A DNA stretch of 64,000 nt from JANNYA01 sp031422315 (GTDB lineage: Bacteria > Pseudomonadota > Gammaproteobacteria > Xanthomonadales > SZUA-5), in assembly GCA_031422315.1 (NCBI GenBank), contig JANOQN010000003.1, positions 1 through 64,000 of the forward strand. Reading direction: 5' to 3'. Of this stretch, positions 7,876 to 17,595 are shown in pieces (the first letter of the stretch is position 1; each line of letters starts with the position of its first letter). The position numbers and the translations under genes were made by a program. Under the pieces are notes generated by a model, which saw only the letters and a program-made list of their open reading frames with translations, searched no databases and had not been told where the DNA came from.

Positions 7876-10074
7876 TTAACCGGCGGCCATTGCACGTTTG
7901 GCTTCAGCTTGAATCTCGGCTTGGCCGCCCTGCTTAAGTAAGGTTTCGCGCCGATATAGCTGAAAATGCAGCGTTTTTTCGCCATCATCTTGATCCACGA
8001 CAACTTTGACAACGCGAAAATCCCCGCGCTGCGCAACTTGGACTTGCCGCTCAACTGGTTCAGGAATAGTTTCTTCGACGCCGCCGTTCAGTGCTAAAAA
8101 GTCATCGACAAAGCTGACCTGTTCGAACTTTTTCGCAGAATCAAAAGGCAAGTTGTTGCTGCTGAGTTGATCTTTGTTGGACTCAGCGTTGACGACTGGC
8201 GGTACTGGTGCTTTTGCCGTGCTAGATGCAGGCAAACTTGGCAATGGCTTTGCGGGCACCGCAGGCACAGGTGCGACTGCCGAACGCATAGCCGGGACAG
8301 CGCTAGTTTGCTGCACCGGCACAGGGTTTCTAAACCCGCTTGGCTCAAATTCTAGCGGCGGTAAATCGTCGGAAATCGCGGCTGGACCATTAAACGGCGG
8401 TGGCGTTTGCACGGGCGCAGGTTTTTCAGTCAGTGATTTTGTTAACGCGAGCTTCGCCAGCAGGCCAGCGCCCGCCGGTTGCGGTTGCGTCGAAGGCGGC
8501 GCGGCATTGCCGGAAAACTCCAAGGGTGGCAAGTCTACATCGTCATTCGCAGCGCCTTGAATTGGCGCACGCGCTCCGAAGGGCGTAGAAGATAAGGGCG
8601 GCGCGGGCGGCGCATTCATCGCCATTTTCGCCGCCATTGGCGGCGGTGGTGGCGTGGCTGGCAAGTCTGCAACTTTAAACGCCGCTCTGCCAGATGCGGC
8701 TCCGCCCGCTGCGACTGGCAATGCCGGCGGAAGTGCTGGCCCGCGAGCGCTAGCTCGGGCAAATTCTAGCTCGCGCGCTTTGCTTGAGGCCGAAATCGCG
8801 CGCGCAGTGAGCTGCGCTTGCGCGCGCTTTTTGCGGTACTCCAAAAAGCGCCAAACCGCCAAACCCAGCAGCAGCGCCAGCACCGAATAGGCCACCCACG
8901 GTCTGGCGCTAAACCAGCCGATAACAATCGCGAAAATTCCGCAAATCAGGCCAATGATCGCACCGCACAGCCAAAGTGAGGTTTGCGCGATGCGCCCCAC
9001 GATAGGAATGTTGCGCATGAAGCCGCCTGCTGCGCTGGCAAAAGCCGCTAGGCCCAAGGTGCCAAATAACAATAGCGTCCAACGAAAGCTTGAAACCAGT
9101 GATTGATTCGCTTTTAGCTTGTCCGCCAGCATGGCTTTTGCGCTGACAATTCCGGTGTGGACGATGAAAAACGTATCGCCAGCTGATGAAGCCCAAGGCA
9201 CGAGCCGTTTGCCATCTTGCTGCGCCAGTATCGATAGCTCTTGACCTACCGGCAGCTCGGCAAAGCGAACCATCATATCGCCAAGCCGAGGCTCCTCACT
9301 CTGGCTTCGGGTTTTGTAGTAAACGCCGCTCTCAGTGTCGGCAATCCAGCCTTGTTCAATCAGCGCAGCGGGCAGCTCGGGCAGCGTTTTCATTTGGCGC
9401 GGCCATGCGCTCAAATCAGACAGGCTACTAACGCCCTCCAAATCCAGGCTCGGTAAAACCTCTTCCTCACCGAAATTTTCTTCTGCATAGCCCAAGTCGT
9501 AAATGCGCAGACCCTGCGTCAATAACGTGTTGCCTTCAAGGCGATAAGGGCCGAGCTTTGCATCGCTCGCCATATTCGTTTGGGTGTCAAATACCGGCTT
9601 GGGGTTTTCATGACCGGCCTGTTGATTGAAATCGCTGGAATCGTAATAGCGCGCGCTCCAGTTTTGTTCATACTCAAATATCGGCTTGTCGTCGGCATCG
9701 GTATACGCATATTCAATCCACTGATACATATAAACCTGCCGATGTAGGCCCGCTGTACTCGTGCTCACCCCAAACACTGGATCTAACGCCGGTTCCTGCG
9801 CCGTAACGGTACCCGCAACATGCACTAGCTTGTCGTCAAGCGCTGGATCTAGCGTTTGAATAGAAGCTACCGTAAACGAATCCAGCGCTTCACCAAGCAA
9901 ATCGTTGGCTTTCTTGCCAAGGCCCTCATTCCACACTAGCGCCCACATGCAGGCTAGGAAAAGCCCGCCACCACCCAATACTTTGCGGCCTTTACCAAAC
10001 AGCCCGAAAATAGATGTGCCGCCGGAGTCTGCGTCTGAACTATCTTCGCCTGAATCAAACTCTAAGTCTTCCAT
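7876..10074 (-). CDS. TMEM43/LUMA-family multi-pass membrane protein with Pro/Ala-rich cytoplasmic tail
   Basis: 732 residues. One helix at about 34-52 (rich in Gly) is followed by a large extracytoplasmic domain to about residue 330. Four closely packed helices follow (about 331-415), then a basic RKKR stop-transfer. This is the arrangement of the TMEM43 (DUF1625) family, and the WSARYYDSSDF-type segment in the large domain fits. The rest (about 430-650) is a low-complexity Pro/Ala tail ending in a small charged C-terminal domain (about 655-732), which is not typical of the eukaryotic protein. The role of bacterial TMEM43 proteins is poorly known. The family call is from memory of the pattern, not a search. 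Confidence 0.75.
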   Translation of the reverse strand: MEDLEFDSGEDSSDADSGGTSIFGLFGKGRKVLGGGGLFLACMWALVWNEGLGKKANDLLGEALDSFTVASIQTLDPALDDKLVHVAGTVTAQEPALDPVFGVSTSTAGLHRQVYMYQWIEYAYTDADDKPIFEYEQNWSARYYDSSDFNQQAGHENPKPVFDTQTNMASDAKLGPYRLEGNTLLTQGLRIYDLGYAEENFGEEEVLPSLDLEGVSSLSDLSAWPRQMKTLPELPAALIEQGWIADTESGVYYKTRSQSEEPRLGDMMVRFAELPVGQELSILAQQDGKRLVPWASSAGDTFFIVHTGIVSAKAMLADKLKANQSLVSSFRWTLLLFGTLGLAAFASAAGGFMRNIPIVGRIAQTSLWLCGAIIGLICGIFAIVIGWFSARPWVAYSVLALLLGLAVWRFLEYRKKRAQAQLTARAISASSKARELEFARASARGPALPPALPVAAGGAASGRAAFKVADLPATPPPPPMAAKMAMNAPPAPPLSSTPFGARAPIQGAANDDVDLPPLEFSGNAAPPSTQPQPAGAGLLAKLALTKSLTEKPAPVQTPPPFNGPAAISDDLPPLEFEPSGFRNPVPVQQTSAVPAMRSAVAPVPAVPAKPLPSLPASSTAKAPVPPVVNAESNKDQLSSNNLPFDSAKKFEQVSFVDDFLALNGGVEETIPEPVERQVQVAQRGDFRVVKVVVDQDDGEKTLHFQLYRRETLLKQGGQAEIQAEAKRAMAAG

Positions 10075-10282
10075 GCCGCACTCAATCTGGATTGTATTTA
10101 CGCCAGTTTGGCGAAATTTCGACGCGAATTATACAAATTTAGTGGTCAGGATTCGAGAATAGAAGCAATCAGTTCTTACCTTAGTGGCTTTGGGCCCTTG
10201 CGAGCACCAAAAACACCCACAAGATCAAATTAACTTTGCATTTGCGCGCTAAGCTTACGCAATCGATTTTTGGATTTTCGCT

Positions 10283-12229
10283 ATGTTTAATTTGCTAGTG
10301 CGGCCCATCAGCTGCCTTTGGATGGTCGCAATTTTGGGGGTTCCAACCTATGCAACTAGCGCAGAGGTCAAGCTGCGCATCCTGCAAACCACCGACATCC
10401 ACATGAATTTGCTGAACTATGATTACTACCAAGACATTGAAACTGATGCATTTGGTCTAGCCAAAACTGCCACGCTGATCAAGGCAGCGCGCAGTGAAGC
10501 GGCAAACACAATGCTGTTTGATAACGGCGATTTACTGCAGGGAAATCCGCTCGGCGAATATGTGGCGAAGGTCAATCCGCTCAAAAAGGGCAGGGTGCAT
10601 CCGGCTTACAAAGTCATGAATCAGCTGGGCTATGACGCCGCCAATATTGGCAATCACGAGTTCAATTTTGGCCTGCCATTTTTACGTCAGGCGATTGCTG
10701 GGGCAAAATTTCCGTACGTCAGCGCCAATGTTTTTCTTGACAAAAAATCGACTAGCGGGAAAGCGGTGCATGCGTTTACGCCCTACCTCATTTTGAAGCG
10801 TCGGTTTATTGACAGTAACGGCAAGCGACAGCGCATTAAGGTCGGCGTGATTGGCTTTGTGCCGCCGCAAATAATGCAGTGGGATCGCAAACACTTGACC
10901 GGCAAAGTCATTACCCAAGATATGGTTCAGGTGGCGCAAAAACTGATCCCGCAAATGCGCGCCAAGGGTGCCGACATTATTGTCGTGATCGCGCATTCGG
11001 GCTTTGAAAAAGGGCAAATTGCGCCATTCGCCGAAAACACCGTCTCGAAACTAGCGGAAATTCCAGGCGTTGACGCACTGTTGTTCGGGCACGCGCACGC
11101 CGAGTTCCCAAGCCCGGCATTTGCCGATTACCCAAAAGTCGACAGCCAACGCGGCACGATTAACGGCGTGCCAGCAGTTATGCCCGGGCGCTGGGGCGAT
11201 CATTTGGGCGTAATTGATTTAACGCTCGATAAACAAAATGGTGTTTGGAAGGTAACTAACAGCCATTCCAGTATTCGCGCGATTTTAGATTCCGCAACGA
11301 AAACGCCGCGCGTTGCCGCCGATCCGTTCGTCGCAAAAGCCATCGGTAGCGAACATACGGGCACTTTGGCGTATGTGCGCAGTAAAGTTGCAGTGTCTAG
11401 CGCGCCGATCTACAGCTACTTTGCGCAAGTGGCAGATGACCCGAGCGTGCAGCTGGTCGCCAACGCGCAAATAGCCTACGTGCGAAAGGCGATTCAAGGC
11501 ACTGATTATGCGGCGCTGCCAGTGCTTTCCGCCGCAGCGCCCTTTAAAACTGGCGGGCGCCAGGGCACGGGTTATTACACCGATATTCCAGCTGGCGAGA
11601 TTGCCATCAAGAACGTAGCGGATCTATACATTTACCCCAATACCGTCAAAGCGGTGCTGCTGACGGGCGCACAGGTGCGCGAATGGTTAGAGATGTCCGC
11701 CGGGCAGTTCAATCAGATCGACCCGAACGGCGCTAGCGATCAGCCGCTGATTAACAGCGTGTTCGCGTCATTCAATTTCGATACCTTAGATGGCGTGAAC
11801 TACGAATTTGATCTAACCCAGGCGGCTAAATACAACGAAGAAGGAAAGCTAGTTAACCAAGCAGCTCGGCGCGTCATGAACTTATCATTTGCAGGCCAGC
11901 CGATTGACGAAACTGCGAAATTTATCGTCGCTACCAATAACTATCGCGCCTATGGCGGTGGCAATTTCCCGGGGCTTGCCGCAGAAAAAGTAGTCATCGA
12001 CGCGCCCGAAGAAAATCGCCAAGCACTGATTGACTACCTAGCCGCGCAGCGCACAGTGAATCCGAGTGCCGATAATAATTGGCGCATTCGCAAAGTGCCG
12101 GGCATTCAATTGACGTTTACTTCAGCGAGCGCAGGCGCAAAATATTTAAGCAATCACCCCAATATTGAAAAGCTGCAGGATAATGGCGATGGCAGTGCGA
12201 TTTATCGGTTGCTTGACTTGGCGCCGTAG
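10283..12229 (+). CDS. cpdB: 2',3'-cyclic-nucleotide 2'-phosphodiesterase / 3'-nucleotidase
   Basis: Periplasmic metallophosphoesterase that hydrolyses 2',3'-cyclic nucleotides and 3'-nucleotides for nucleotide salvage. 648 residues with a signal peptide (about 1-27, ending near TSA-EV). The metal motifs are visible: TTDIHMN, DNGDLLQGNPL, IGNHEFNFG, AHSGFE and FGHAHAEF. The C-terminal 5'-nucleotidase substrate domain carries ATNNYRAYGGGNFPG. The 208-bp upstream region separates it from the divergent TMEM43-like gene. Its 3' end overlaps the convergent DUF3592-like gene by 28 nt. Confidence 0.95.
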   Translation: MFNLLVRPISCLWMVAILGVPTYATSAEVKLRILQTTDIHMNLLNYDYYQDIETDAFGLAKTATLIKAARSEAANTMLFDNGDLLQGNPLGEYVAKVNPLKKGRVHPAYKVMNQLGYDAANIGNHEFNFGLPFLRQAIAGAKFPYVSANVFLDKKSTSGKAVHAFTPYLILKRRFIDSNGKRQRIKVGVIGFVPPQIMQWDRKHLTGKVITQDMVQVAQKLIPQMRAKGADIIVVIAHSGFEKGQIAPFAENTVSKLAEIPGVDALLFGHAHAEFPSPAFADYPKVDSQRGTINGVPAVMPGRWGDHLGVIDLTLDKQNGVWKVTNSHSSIRAILDSATKTPRVAADPFVAKAIGSEHTGTLAYVRSKVAVSSAPIYSYFAQVADDPSVQLVANAQIAYVRKAIQGTDYAALPVLSAAAPFKTGGRQGTGYYTDIPAGEIAIKNVADLYIYPNTVKAVLLTGAQVREWLEMSAGQFNQIDPNGASDQPLINSVFASFNFDTLDGVNYEFDLTQAAKYNEEGKLVNQAARRVMNLSFAGQPIDETAKFIVATNNYRAYGGGNFPGLAAEKVVIDAPEENRQALIDYLAAQRTVNPSADNNWRIRKVPGIQLTFTSASAGAKYLSNHPNIEKLQDNGDGSAIYRLLDLAP

Positions 12230-12681
12230 AACATCAGCTTGCGCCAACCAATTGCCAGCGCGCAAAGGACTAAAAACAACCACGCAAAAATCCCGTAAAT
12301 GTTGCCATCCCGGGCGACTTCGGGGTGCTTTGGATCGATATAAATAGTCTCCAAATCACCCGCTTTGATCATCCGTGCTTCGTTAAGGCCGCAGGTCTGG
12401 CTTTGCTCGCTTTGACTGCGTTGGCTAGCAAAATACTGCCCTGCTGGCGTTTGATATTGCAGCGTGTATCGGTAAACGATGACGCATCCAGAGTTCGCTC
12501 GGTTTTGTTCAGCGCTTATCTGCACTGCTTGCACAGTGCCGATAATGGCTTGCAGGTTGCGATGCGTCCATTGCTGTTGCAGGGCGAAAACAAAAGCAGT
12601 CAACATCAAAAGATACTGCCACCAAGGAATTATCGATACGCTGTGCGAGTTACTTTGCAGTGGGTCAACGCCAGAATTCAT
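12202..12681 (-). CDS. DUF3592-like two-helix membrane protein
   Basis: 159 residues. A helix near residues 19-35 is followed by a small extracytoplasmic beta-rich domain: GTVQAVQ..., two Cys at about 65 and 97, and IDPKHPEVARD. A second helix lies near 127-146. The alternating pattern and the YIDPKHPE-type segment fit DUF3592, whose function is unknown. It follows sseA by 21 nt on the same strand. The 3' ends of this gene and cpdB overlap by 28 nt. Confidence 0.7.
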   Translation of the reverse strand: MNSGVDPLQSNSHSVSIIPWWQYLLMLTAFVFALQQQWTHRNLQAIIGTVQAVQISAEQNRANSGCVIVYRYTLQYQTPAGQYFASQRSQSEQSQTCGLNEARMIKAGDLETIYIDPKHPEVARDGNIYGIFAWLFLVLCALAIGWRKLMFYGAKSSNR

Positions 12682-12702
12682 GACTCTTTGAGACTAAGCA
12701 AT

Positions 12703-13554
12703 TTAACTACTTGCAACCGGCCGCTCGGCATCACAAATCCAGCCGGACCAACTCGGTGCGAACAGCGCTGACCCGGTTAAACCGGCAATCTGCATAGCGA
12801 GCAGATTGTGGCAGGCGGTAACCCCAGAGCCGCACATGTGGGTTACGTCGCTTGCGGTTTGACCTGCTAGCAGCTGATTAAACTCGGCGCGCAGTGCGCT
12901 GGGTGATTTGAATACGCCGTTCTCTAGATTGCTGGTGAACGGCCGATTGAGCGCGCCAGGAATGTGGCCGGCAACCGGATCGATGGGCTCCTCAAGGCCG
13001 GCAAAACGGGCCGCGCCGCGCGCATCGAGTAGCTTAAACTTCGGTGCATTAATGTTGAGCAAAACCTGCGCGACATCAATCTGTGGCATATCGCTAAAAT
13101 CAAGCGGCTGCGGCGCCTGTGCTGGGTAGGAAGATCGCGCATTGGAGCCCATGCCACCGGCATTGATCCAAGCCGCGAAGCCGCCGTCCAACACGCGTAC
13201 ATTGTTAAAGCCTGCCGCGCTAAGTAACCACCAAAGCCTAGCGGCATAAGCGCCGCTATCTTGATCGTAAATCACAATTACATCGCTGCGATTCAAACCA
13301 AGCCTAGCCAGCGTGACCGCAAATTCTGTCGCGTTTGGCAGTGGATGACGGCCGTGCGTGTGCTTTTGCGATAAATCCGAAAGCTCGAAATCTAGATGCA
13401 GATACTCTGCATCGACAATATGCCCGCCGGCATATTGCGCTAGGCCCCAAAACGGCTGGCCGAGCTGCGCACGCACGTCTAATAGCCGAAGTGGCGCGCG
13501 ATCAGCTAGCGACTGAGCTAAATCGGCGGTGGAAATGAGGGGATTTGTTGTCAT
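12703..13554 (-). CDS. sseA: 3-mercaptopyruvate / thiosulfate sulfurtransferase (tandem rhodanese)
   Basis: 283 residues with two rhodanese domains. The N-terminal one (about 8-130) lacks the catalytic Cys, having Asp at the corresponding YDQDSGAYAAR loop. The C-terminal one (about 160-280) carries the active-site loop CGSGVTAC with Cys241. CGSGVT is the loop recalled for mercaptopyruvate sulfurtransferases, so that substrate is favoured over thiosulfate. Cytoplasmic; no signal peptide. The ATG at 13554 gives the standard N-terminus. Confidence 0.9.
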   Translation of the reverse strand: MTTNPLISTADLAQSLADRAPLRLLDVRAQLGQPFWGLAQYAGGHIVDAEYLHLDFELSDLSQKHTHGRHPLPNATEFAVTLARLGLNRSDVIVIYDQDSGAYAARLWWLLSAAGFNNVRVLDGGFAAWINAGGMGSNARSSYPAQAPQPLDFSDMPQIDVAQVLLNINAPKFKLLDARGAARFAGLEEPIDPVAGHIPGALNRPFTSNLENGVFKSPSALRAEFNQLLAGQTASDVTHMCGSGVTACHNLLAMQIAGLTGSALFAPSWSGWICDAERPVASS

Positions 13555-13602
13555 AGCGCAGCCTCACGATCAGTAAAATTTGCGGGAAACTTAGCCCCAA
13601 CT

Positions 13603-13630
13603 CGTCATTCCCGCGCAGGCGGGAATCCAG
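13603..13630. repeat. dRS3-like palindromic repeat, copy 1
   Basis: A 20-bp palindrome (13607-13626, ATTCCCGC...GCGGGAAT) inside a 28-bp unit running CGTCATT to ATCCAG. It is one of three copies between sseA and rpoD. Copies 2 and 3 are in the opposite orientation. Such repeats are dispersed in many proteobacterial genomes and resemble neisserial dRS3. Confidence 0.85.
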
Positions 13631-13717
13631 TACAAGTGTCAGCGTTCCTGAGCAGCATCAAAATCACCGCAATCTGCTCACTATTACCCTTAGGTGTCAA
13701 CAGGCAGTTCGGCGAAC

Positions 13718-13745
13718 CTGGATTCCCGCCTGCGCGGGAATGACG
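13718..13745. repeat. dRS3-like palindromic repeat, copy 2
   Basis: Palindrome at 13722-13741, inverted relative to copy 1, running CTGGATT to TGACG. The 28-bp unit matches copy 1 reverse-complemented except that the four central bases are CTGC rather than palindromic. Confidence 0.85.
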
Positions 13746-13771
13746 ATAAGGTATTCGAATGTTTGCGGTAC

Positions 13772-13799
13772 CTGGATCCCCGCCTGCGCGGGGATGACT
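13772..13799. repeat. dRS3-like palindromic repeat, copy 3 (variant)
   Basis: Variant palindrome ATCCCCGC...GCGGGGAT at 13776-13795, in the same orientation as copy 2. The change T to C in one arm is compensated by A to G in the other, so the hairpin is conserved. It lies about 50 nt beyond the rpoD stop and may help end rpoD transcripts. Confidence 0.8.
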
Positions 13800-13844
13800 A
13801 TACACTTCGCGACGCGTCTTTTGCGCCAAAAATGCTGCTTAAAA

Positions 13845-15803
13845 CTAGTCTAGATCTAAGAAACTACGCAACTGCTCAGATCGACTTGGATGGCGCAATT
13901 TGCGCAGCGCTTTCGCTTCGATTTGCCGAATGCGCTCACGCGTGACGTCGAACTGTTTGCCGACTTCTTCTAGCGTGTGATCGGTCGTTAAATCGATACC
14001 AAAACGCATGCGCAGCACTTTTGCTTCGCGCGGGGTTAGCCCGGCCAAGACGTCGCGCACAGTTTCTGACAGCCCAATTTCGGTGGCCGCTTCAGCAGGG
14101 CTGACGATATTGTTGTCTTCAATAAAATCACCGAGATGCGAATCTTCGTCATCACCAATCGGCGTTTCCATCGAGATCGGCTCTTTGGCAATTTTCAGAA
14201 CTTTGCGGATTTTGTCTTCCGGCATTTCCATCTTGATCGCCAGCTCTTCTGGCGAAGGTTCGCGGCCAATTTCTTGCAGCATCTGCCGGCTGATGCGGTT
14301 GAGCTTATTGATAGTTTCGATCATGTGCACGGGAATACGAATAGTCCGGGCTTGATCGGCAATCGAGCGAGTGATCGCTTGGCGGATCCACCAAGTTGCA
14401 TAGGTGGAAAACTTATAGCCGCGGCGATATTCAAACTTATCGACCGCCTTCATCAGGCCGATATTGCCTTCTTGGATCAAGTCCAAAAACTGCAGACCGC
14501 GATTGGTATATTTTTTCGCAATCGAAATCACCAGACGCAAGTTGGCTTCGACCATTTCTTTTTTGGCTTTGCGGGCTTTGGCCTCACCAATGCTGACGGC
14601 GCGGCTAATTTCTTTGATTTCGCCGGTCGACAGATGAAGTGAGCGCTCCAGCATCGCACGCCGATCTTGCTCGTCAATTACCTGCGCACGCACAATTTTC
14701 AAGCCCGCCGAATAGCGCGCTTTCTTGTCGATTTCGGTGTCAACCCAGCCTAGATTGGCTTCGTTGCCAATAAAGCTTTTGACGAACTGCGGACGCGGCA
14801 TTTTTGCGCGATTGACGCACAGCTCGCTAATCGTGCGCTCATGGCTGCGAATGCTGCTGACCACATCGCGCAGCTTGGTGGTGAAGTTTTCGATCATCAC
14901 CGTTGGCAGCTTGAGCTTCATAAACTCGGCGCTGAGGGCGCTGCGAAGCTCAGCACATTCGGCAGCTTCCGTGCCTTGGCGGCCGACTGCTTCAGCAAAC
15001 ACGCCAAACATCTCACGCAGGCGATCCATGCGCGCGCGCACTTCGATTGGATCTGGGCCGGTATCGCCCGGCGCGGCTTCTTCGCCGTCTGCTGCGCCTT
15101 CGGCTACGCCTTCTTTGGTTTCATCTTCCTCTTTGATTTCTGCGGGCGCGGCTTCTTCGTCGTCTTCGGCCTCCAGCAGCGCATCCGAAATTTCCGCAAC
15201 CGGCACTTCGATGTCTAAAAAGCCGGTCAACACTTCCGAAAGGCGGCGCTTACCGTCCAAATGCTGCTCATATTCTTGCAGCAAAATTTGCACCGACCAC
15301 GGAAACGAGCTGAGCGCCGTTTGTACCTGGATCAGGCCTTCTTCAATGCGCTTGGCAATCGCGATTTCGCCCTCGCGGGTCAGCAATTCAACCGTGCCCA
15401 TTTCACGCATATACATACGGACTGGATCGGTGGTGCGGCCGACTTCACTTTCCACCGCCTGCAGCGCTTGCACAGCCTCTTCGGTTTCTTGATCGTCTGC
15501 GGCCCTCGCCGGCGTTTCTTGCACGATCATGGTTTCGGTATCGCGCGCGGCGTCCAGCACCTGAATGCCGACGTCGTTTATCATGCCAATGATTTCTTCG
15601 ATTTGATCGGCATCGACCGTTACATCGTCAGGCAAGTGATCGTTGATTTCAGCGTACGTCAAAAAGCCCTGCTCGCGGCCTTTTTCGATTAACAACTTAA
15701 GATCGGCACGCGGCTCTACAACAACCGGTTGGTTGGTAATTGGGGTTTTGGTAGGTTCCACAGAATCTCCATCGGGAAGCGGTTTTGGCGGTGTTTCGCG
15801 CAT
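13845..15803 (-). CDS. rpoD: Primary sigma factor sigma-70
   Basis: Housekeeping sigma factor of RNA polymerase, about 652 residues. Region 1.1 is at the N-terminus (LLIEKGREQGFLTYAEIND). Region 1.2 contains TTDPVRMYMREMG, followed by an acidic non-conserved region. Region 2 has the KFSTYATWWIRQAI stretch that binds and melts -10. Region 3 has RIPVHMIETINKL. Region 4 has EVGKQFDVTRERIRQIE for -35. The ATG at 15803 is preferred over the adjacent TTG at 15806. dnaG and rpsU, frequent upstream partners, are absent. The upstream neighbour is a divergent peptide transporter. Confidence 0.98.
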   Translation of the reverse strand: MRETPPKPLPDGDSVEPTKTPITNQPVVVEPRADLKLLIEKGREQGFLTYAEINDHLPDDVTVDADQIEEIIGMINDVGIQVLDAARDTETMIVQETPARAADDQETEEAVQALQAVESEVGRTTDPVRMYMREMGTVELLTREGEIAIAKRIEEGLIQVQTALSSFPWSVQILLQEYEQHLDGKRRLSEVLTGFLDIEVPVAEISDALLEAEDDEEAAPAEIKEEDETKEGVAEGAADGEEAAPGDTGPDPIEVRARMDRLREMFGVFAEAVGRQGTEAAECAELRSALSAEFMKLKLPTVMIENFTTKLRDVVSSIRSHERTISELCVNRAKMPRPQFVKSFIGNEANLGWVDTEIDKKARYSAGLKIVRAQVIDEQDRRAMLERSLHLSTGEIKEISRAVSIGEAKARKAKKEMVEANLRLVISIAKKYTNRGLQFLDLIQEGNIGLMKAVDKFEYRRGYKFSTYATWWIRQAITRSIADQARTIRIPVHMIETINKLNRISRQMLQEIGREPSPEELAIKMEMPEDKIRKVLKIAKEPISMETPIGDDEDSHLGDFIEDNNIVSPAEAATEIGLSETVRDVLAGLTPREAKVLRMRFGIDLTTDHTLEEVGKQFDVTRERIRQIEAKALRKLRHPSRSEQLRSFLDLD

Positions 15804-16027
15804 CAAGTCAAACGGTTAGACAAGATGTGGGGATGGATTATACCAAAACAGCCCTACAGCCTAGCAGCTGGTTTAACTCAGCGCAAGTTTGGCGTATGAA
15901 ATTACATTTGTGTGCGAAGCAGCCTGCCCTACACGGTAAATTCGCATGACCATCAAATAGTTTTGACACTGAACCCTTGTTCACGTCATGCTCGGGCGCT
16001 ATCACCACCTATCGCAAGGAAATTATC

Positions 16028-17560
16028 ATGAGCGGAGCCGCAAGCTCGAACCAACCGTTTATTCCACCGCCGTCTGGTGAAATTTGGGGCCACCCCAAGC
16101 AGCTTTGGATGCTATTTTTCGTTGAGTTCTGGGAGCGATTCGCTTTTTATGGCATGCGTTGGGCGCTCACGCTTTATATCGTGGCACAATTTTATGCTGG
16201 TGATGCCTCTGGCGAAGGCTACGCGAGCCGCACTTACGGCTCATTTTTAGCACTGGTTTATGCGACTGCGCTTTTTGGTGGTTACGCAGCTGACAAAATT
16301 ATTGGCTATCAGCGCTCAATTTTACTCGGCGCGGTTGTGATGGCGATTGGCTTATTCATGGTTATGATTCCGAATCAGCAGCTGTTTTTGTTGGGTTTAG
16401 CGGTCGTGATTGTCGGAAATGGGTTGTTCAAGCCGAATATCTCGACGATGGTCGGGCAGCTTTATGCGCCCGGTGATCCACGCCGTGATCGCGGTTTCAC
16501 CATCTTTTATATGGGAATTAACTTAGGCGGATTTGTCGCGCCATTGTTGACGGGCTGGTTAGCGAGCAAAGTCTTCGGTACGCCAATGGAGCAAAATTAC
16601 AAAGCAGTATTTTTAGCGACTGGCATAGGCATGATCGTCAGTTTGGTTTGGTTTTTCTTTGGCCGCGCACAGCTGGGTCAAATTGGCAAGCCGCCTGCGG
16701 ATCGCGATCCAAATAAAAGCATGGGGCTGGTGCTGGGGTCTATCGCGATTGGTGTTCCGCTAGTGTATTTGCTGATGTCCAAAGTCGGCGCGACCGGCAT
16801 TGCTTGGCTTTTAGGAGCACTTTTTGTTGCCTTAGCGGTCATGCTGCTCATCCAAGCAATAAGTGAAGGCACAGTGCAGCGCGACAAAGTCATCGCGATG
16901 CTATTGCTATTCACTTTCAATATCTTGTTTTGGATGTTTTTCGAACAAGCGGGCTCTAGCTTCACGTTTTTGGCGGAAAAACTCGTTGACCGTGATTTGT
17001 TTGGCGCGGGAGGATTTGTATTTCCGACCGGCTGGTTTCAATCGGTGAACCCCGCCGCAGTCGTGCTGTTTGCGCCGATTGTTGCGGCGGTGTGGGCCTT
17101 TACTAGCAAAAAAGGCATTGAGCCTTCGATTCCGCGAAAGTTTGGCTTAGGGTTGATTTTCAACGCGCTTGCCTTTTTGGTTTTGATTTATGCGCTCAAA
17201 AACTTAATTGGAACAGGTGCGGGCGCTGAAGCCGGGCTTATGCCATTTTGGCCATTGGTGGCCTGCTATGCGCTGCAAACGGTTGGCGAGCTGTGCCTTT
17301 CACCTATAGGTCTTTCGATGGTTACCAAACTAGCACCACTAAAGCTGGTCGGTTTCGCTATGGGCGGTTGGTTTTTGTCTACCGCAATTGGCAATAACCT
17401 GTCTGGATTACTCGCTGGACATATTTCCGGCGAAACCGGAATGACGGTGGCTTCGGCGCTATCAGGCTTTGAGTTTAGTTTTTATCTTTTAACCGGCGCT
17501 GGCGTATTGCTTGTGCTAATCGCGCCATTAATGAACAAACTCATGCACGGCGTTAAATAA
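16028..17560 (+). CDS. POT/PTR2-family proton-dependent oligopeptide transporter
   Basis: Inner-membrane MFS-type symporter of 510 residues with 12-14 helices. Seen: the N-terminal EFWERFAFYGMRW motif (ExxERFxYY-type, proton coupling), the PTR2 signature FYMGINLGGFVAPLL, and a late GxNLSGLLAG helix. The start at ATG 16028 is chosen because AAGGA (16016-16020) precedes it; an upstream in-frame start at 15977 has no such site. Divergent from rpoD. Long POT proteins of this type are common in Lysobacterales. Confidence 0.93.
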   Translation: MSGAASSNQPFIPPPSGEIWGHPKQLWMLFFVEFWERFAFYGMRWALTLYIVAQFYAGDASGEGYASRTYGSFLALVYATALFGGYAADKIIGYQRSILLGAVVMAIGLFMVMIPNQQLFLLGLAVVIVGNGLFKPNISTMVGQLYAPGDPRRDRGFTIFYMGINLGGFVAPLLTGWLASKVFGTPMEQNYKAVFLATGIGMIVSLVWFFFGRAQLGQIGKPPADRDPNKSMGLVLGSIAIGVPLVYLLMSKVGATGIAWLLGALFVALAVMLLIQAISEGTVQRDKVIAMLLLFTFNILFWMFFEQAGSSFTFLAEKLVDRDLFGAGGFVFPTGWFQSVNPAAVVLFAPIVAAVWAFTSKKGIEPSIPRKFGLGLIFNALAFLVLIYALKNLIGTGAGAEAGLMPFWPLVACYALQTVGELCLSPIGLSMVTKLAPLKLVGFAMGGWFLSTAIGNNLSGLLAGHISGETGMTVASALSGFEFSFYLLTGAGVLLVLIAPLMNKLMHGVK

Positions 17561-17595
17561 ACGGCGGTCAATCAAGTTTGTCGCTTTTGTAAAAG

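Noticed and set aside
13605..13829. 74-residue minus-strand frame in the repeat cluster
   Set aside because: It is translation of the palindromic repeats (repeated RAGG-type peptides), a common false gene; no ribosome site.
14725..15492. 255-residue Ser-rich frame on the plus strand
   Set aside because: It is the antisense of rpoD, and its composition follows from the rpoD codons.
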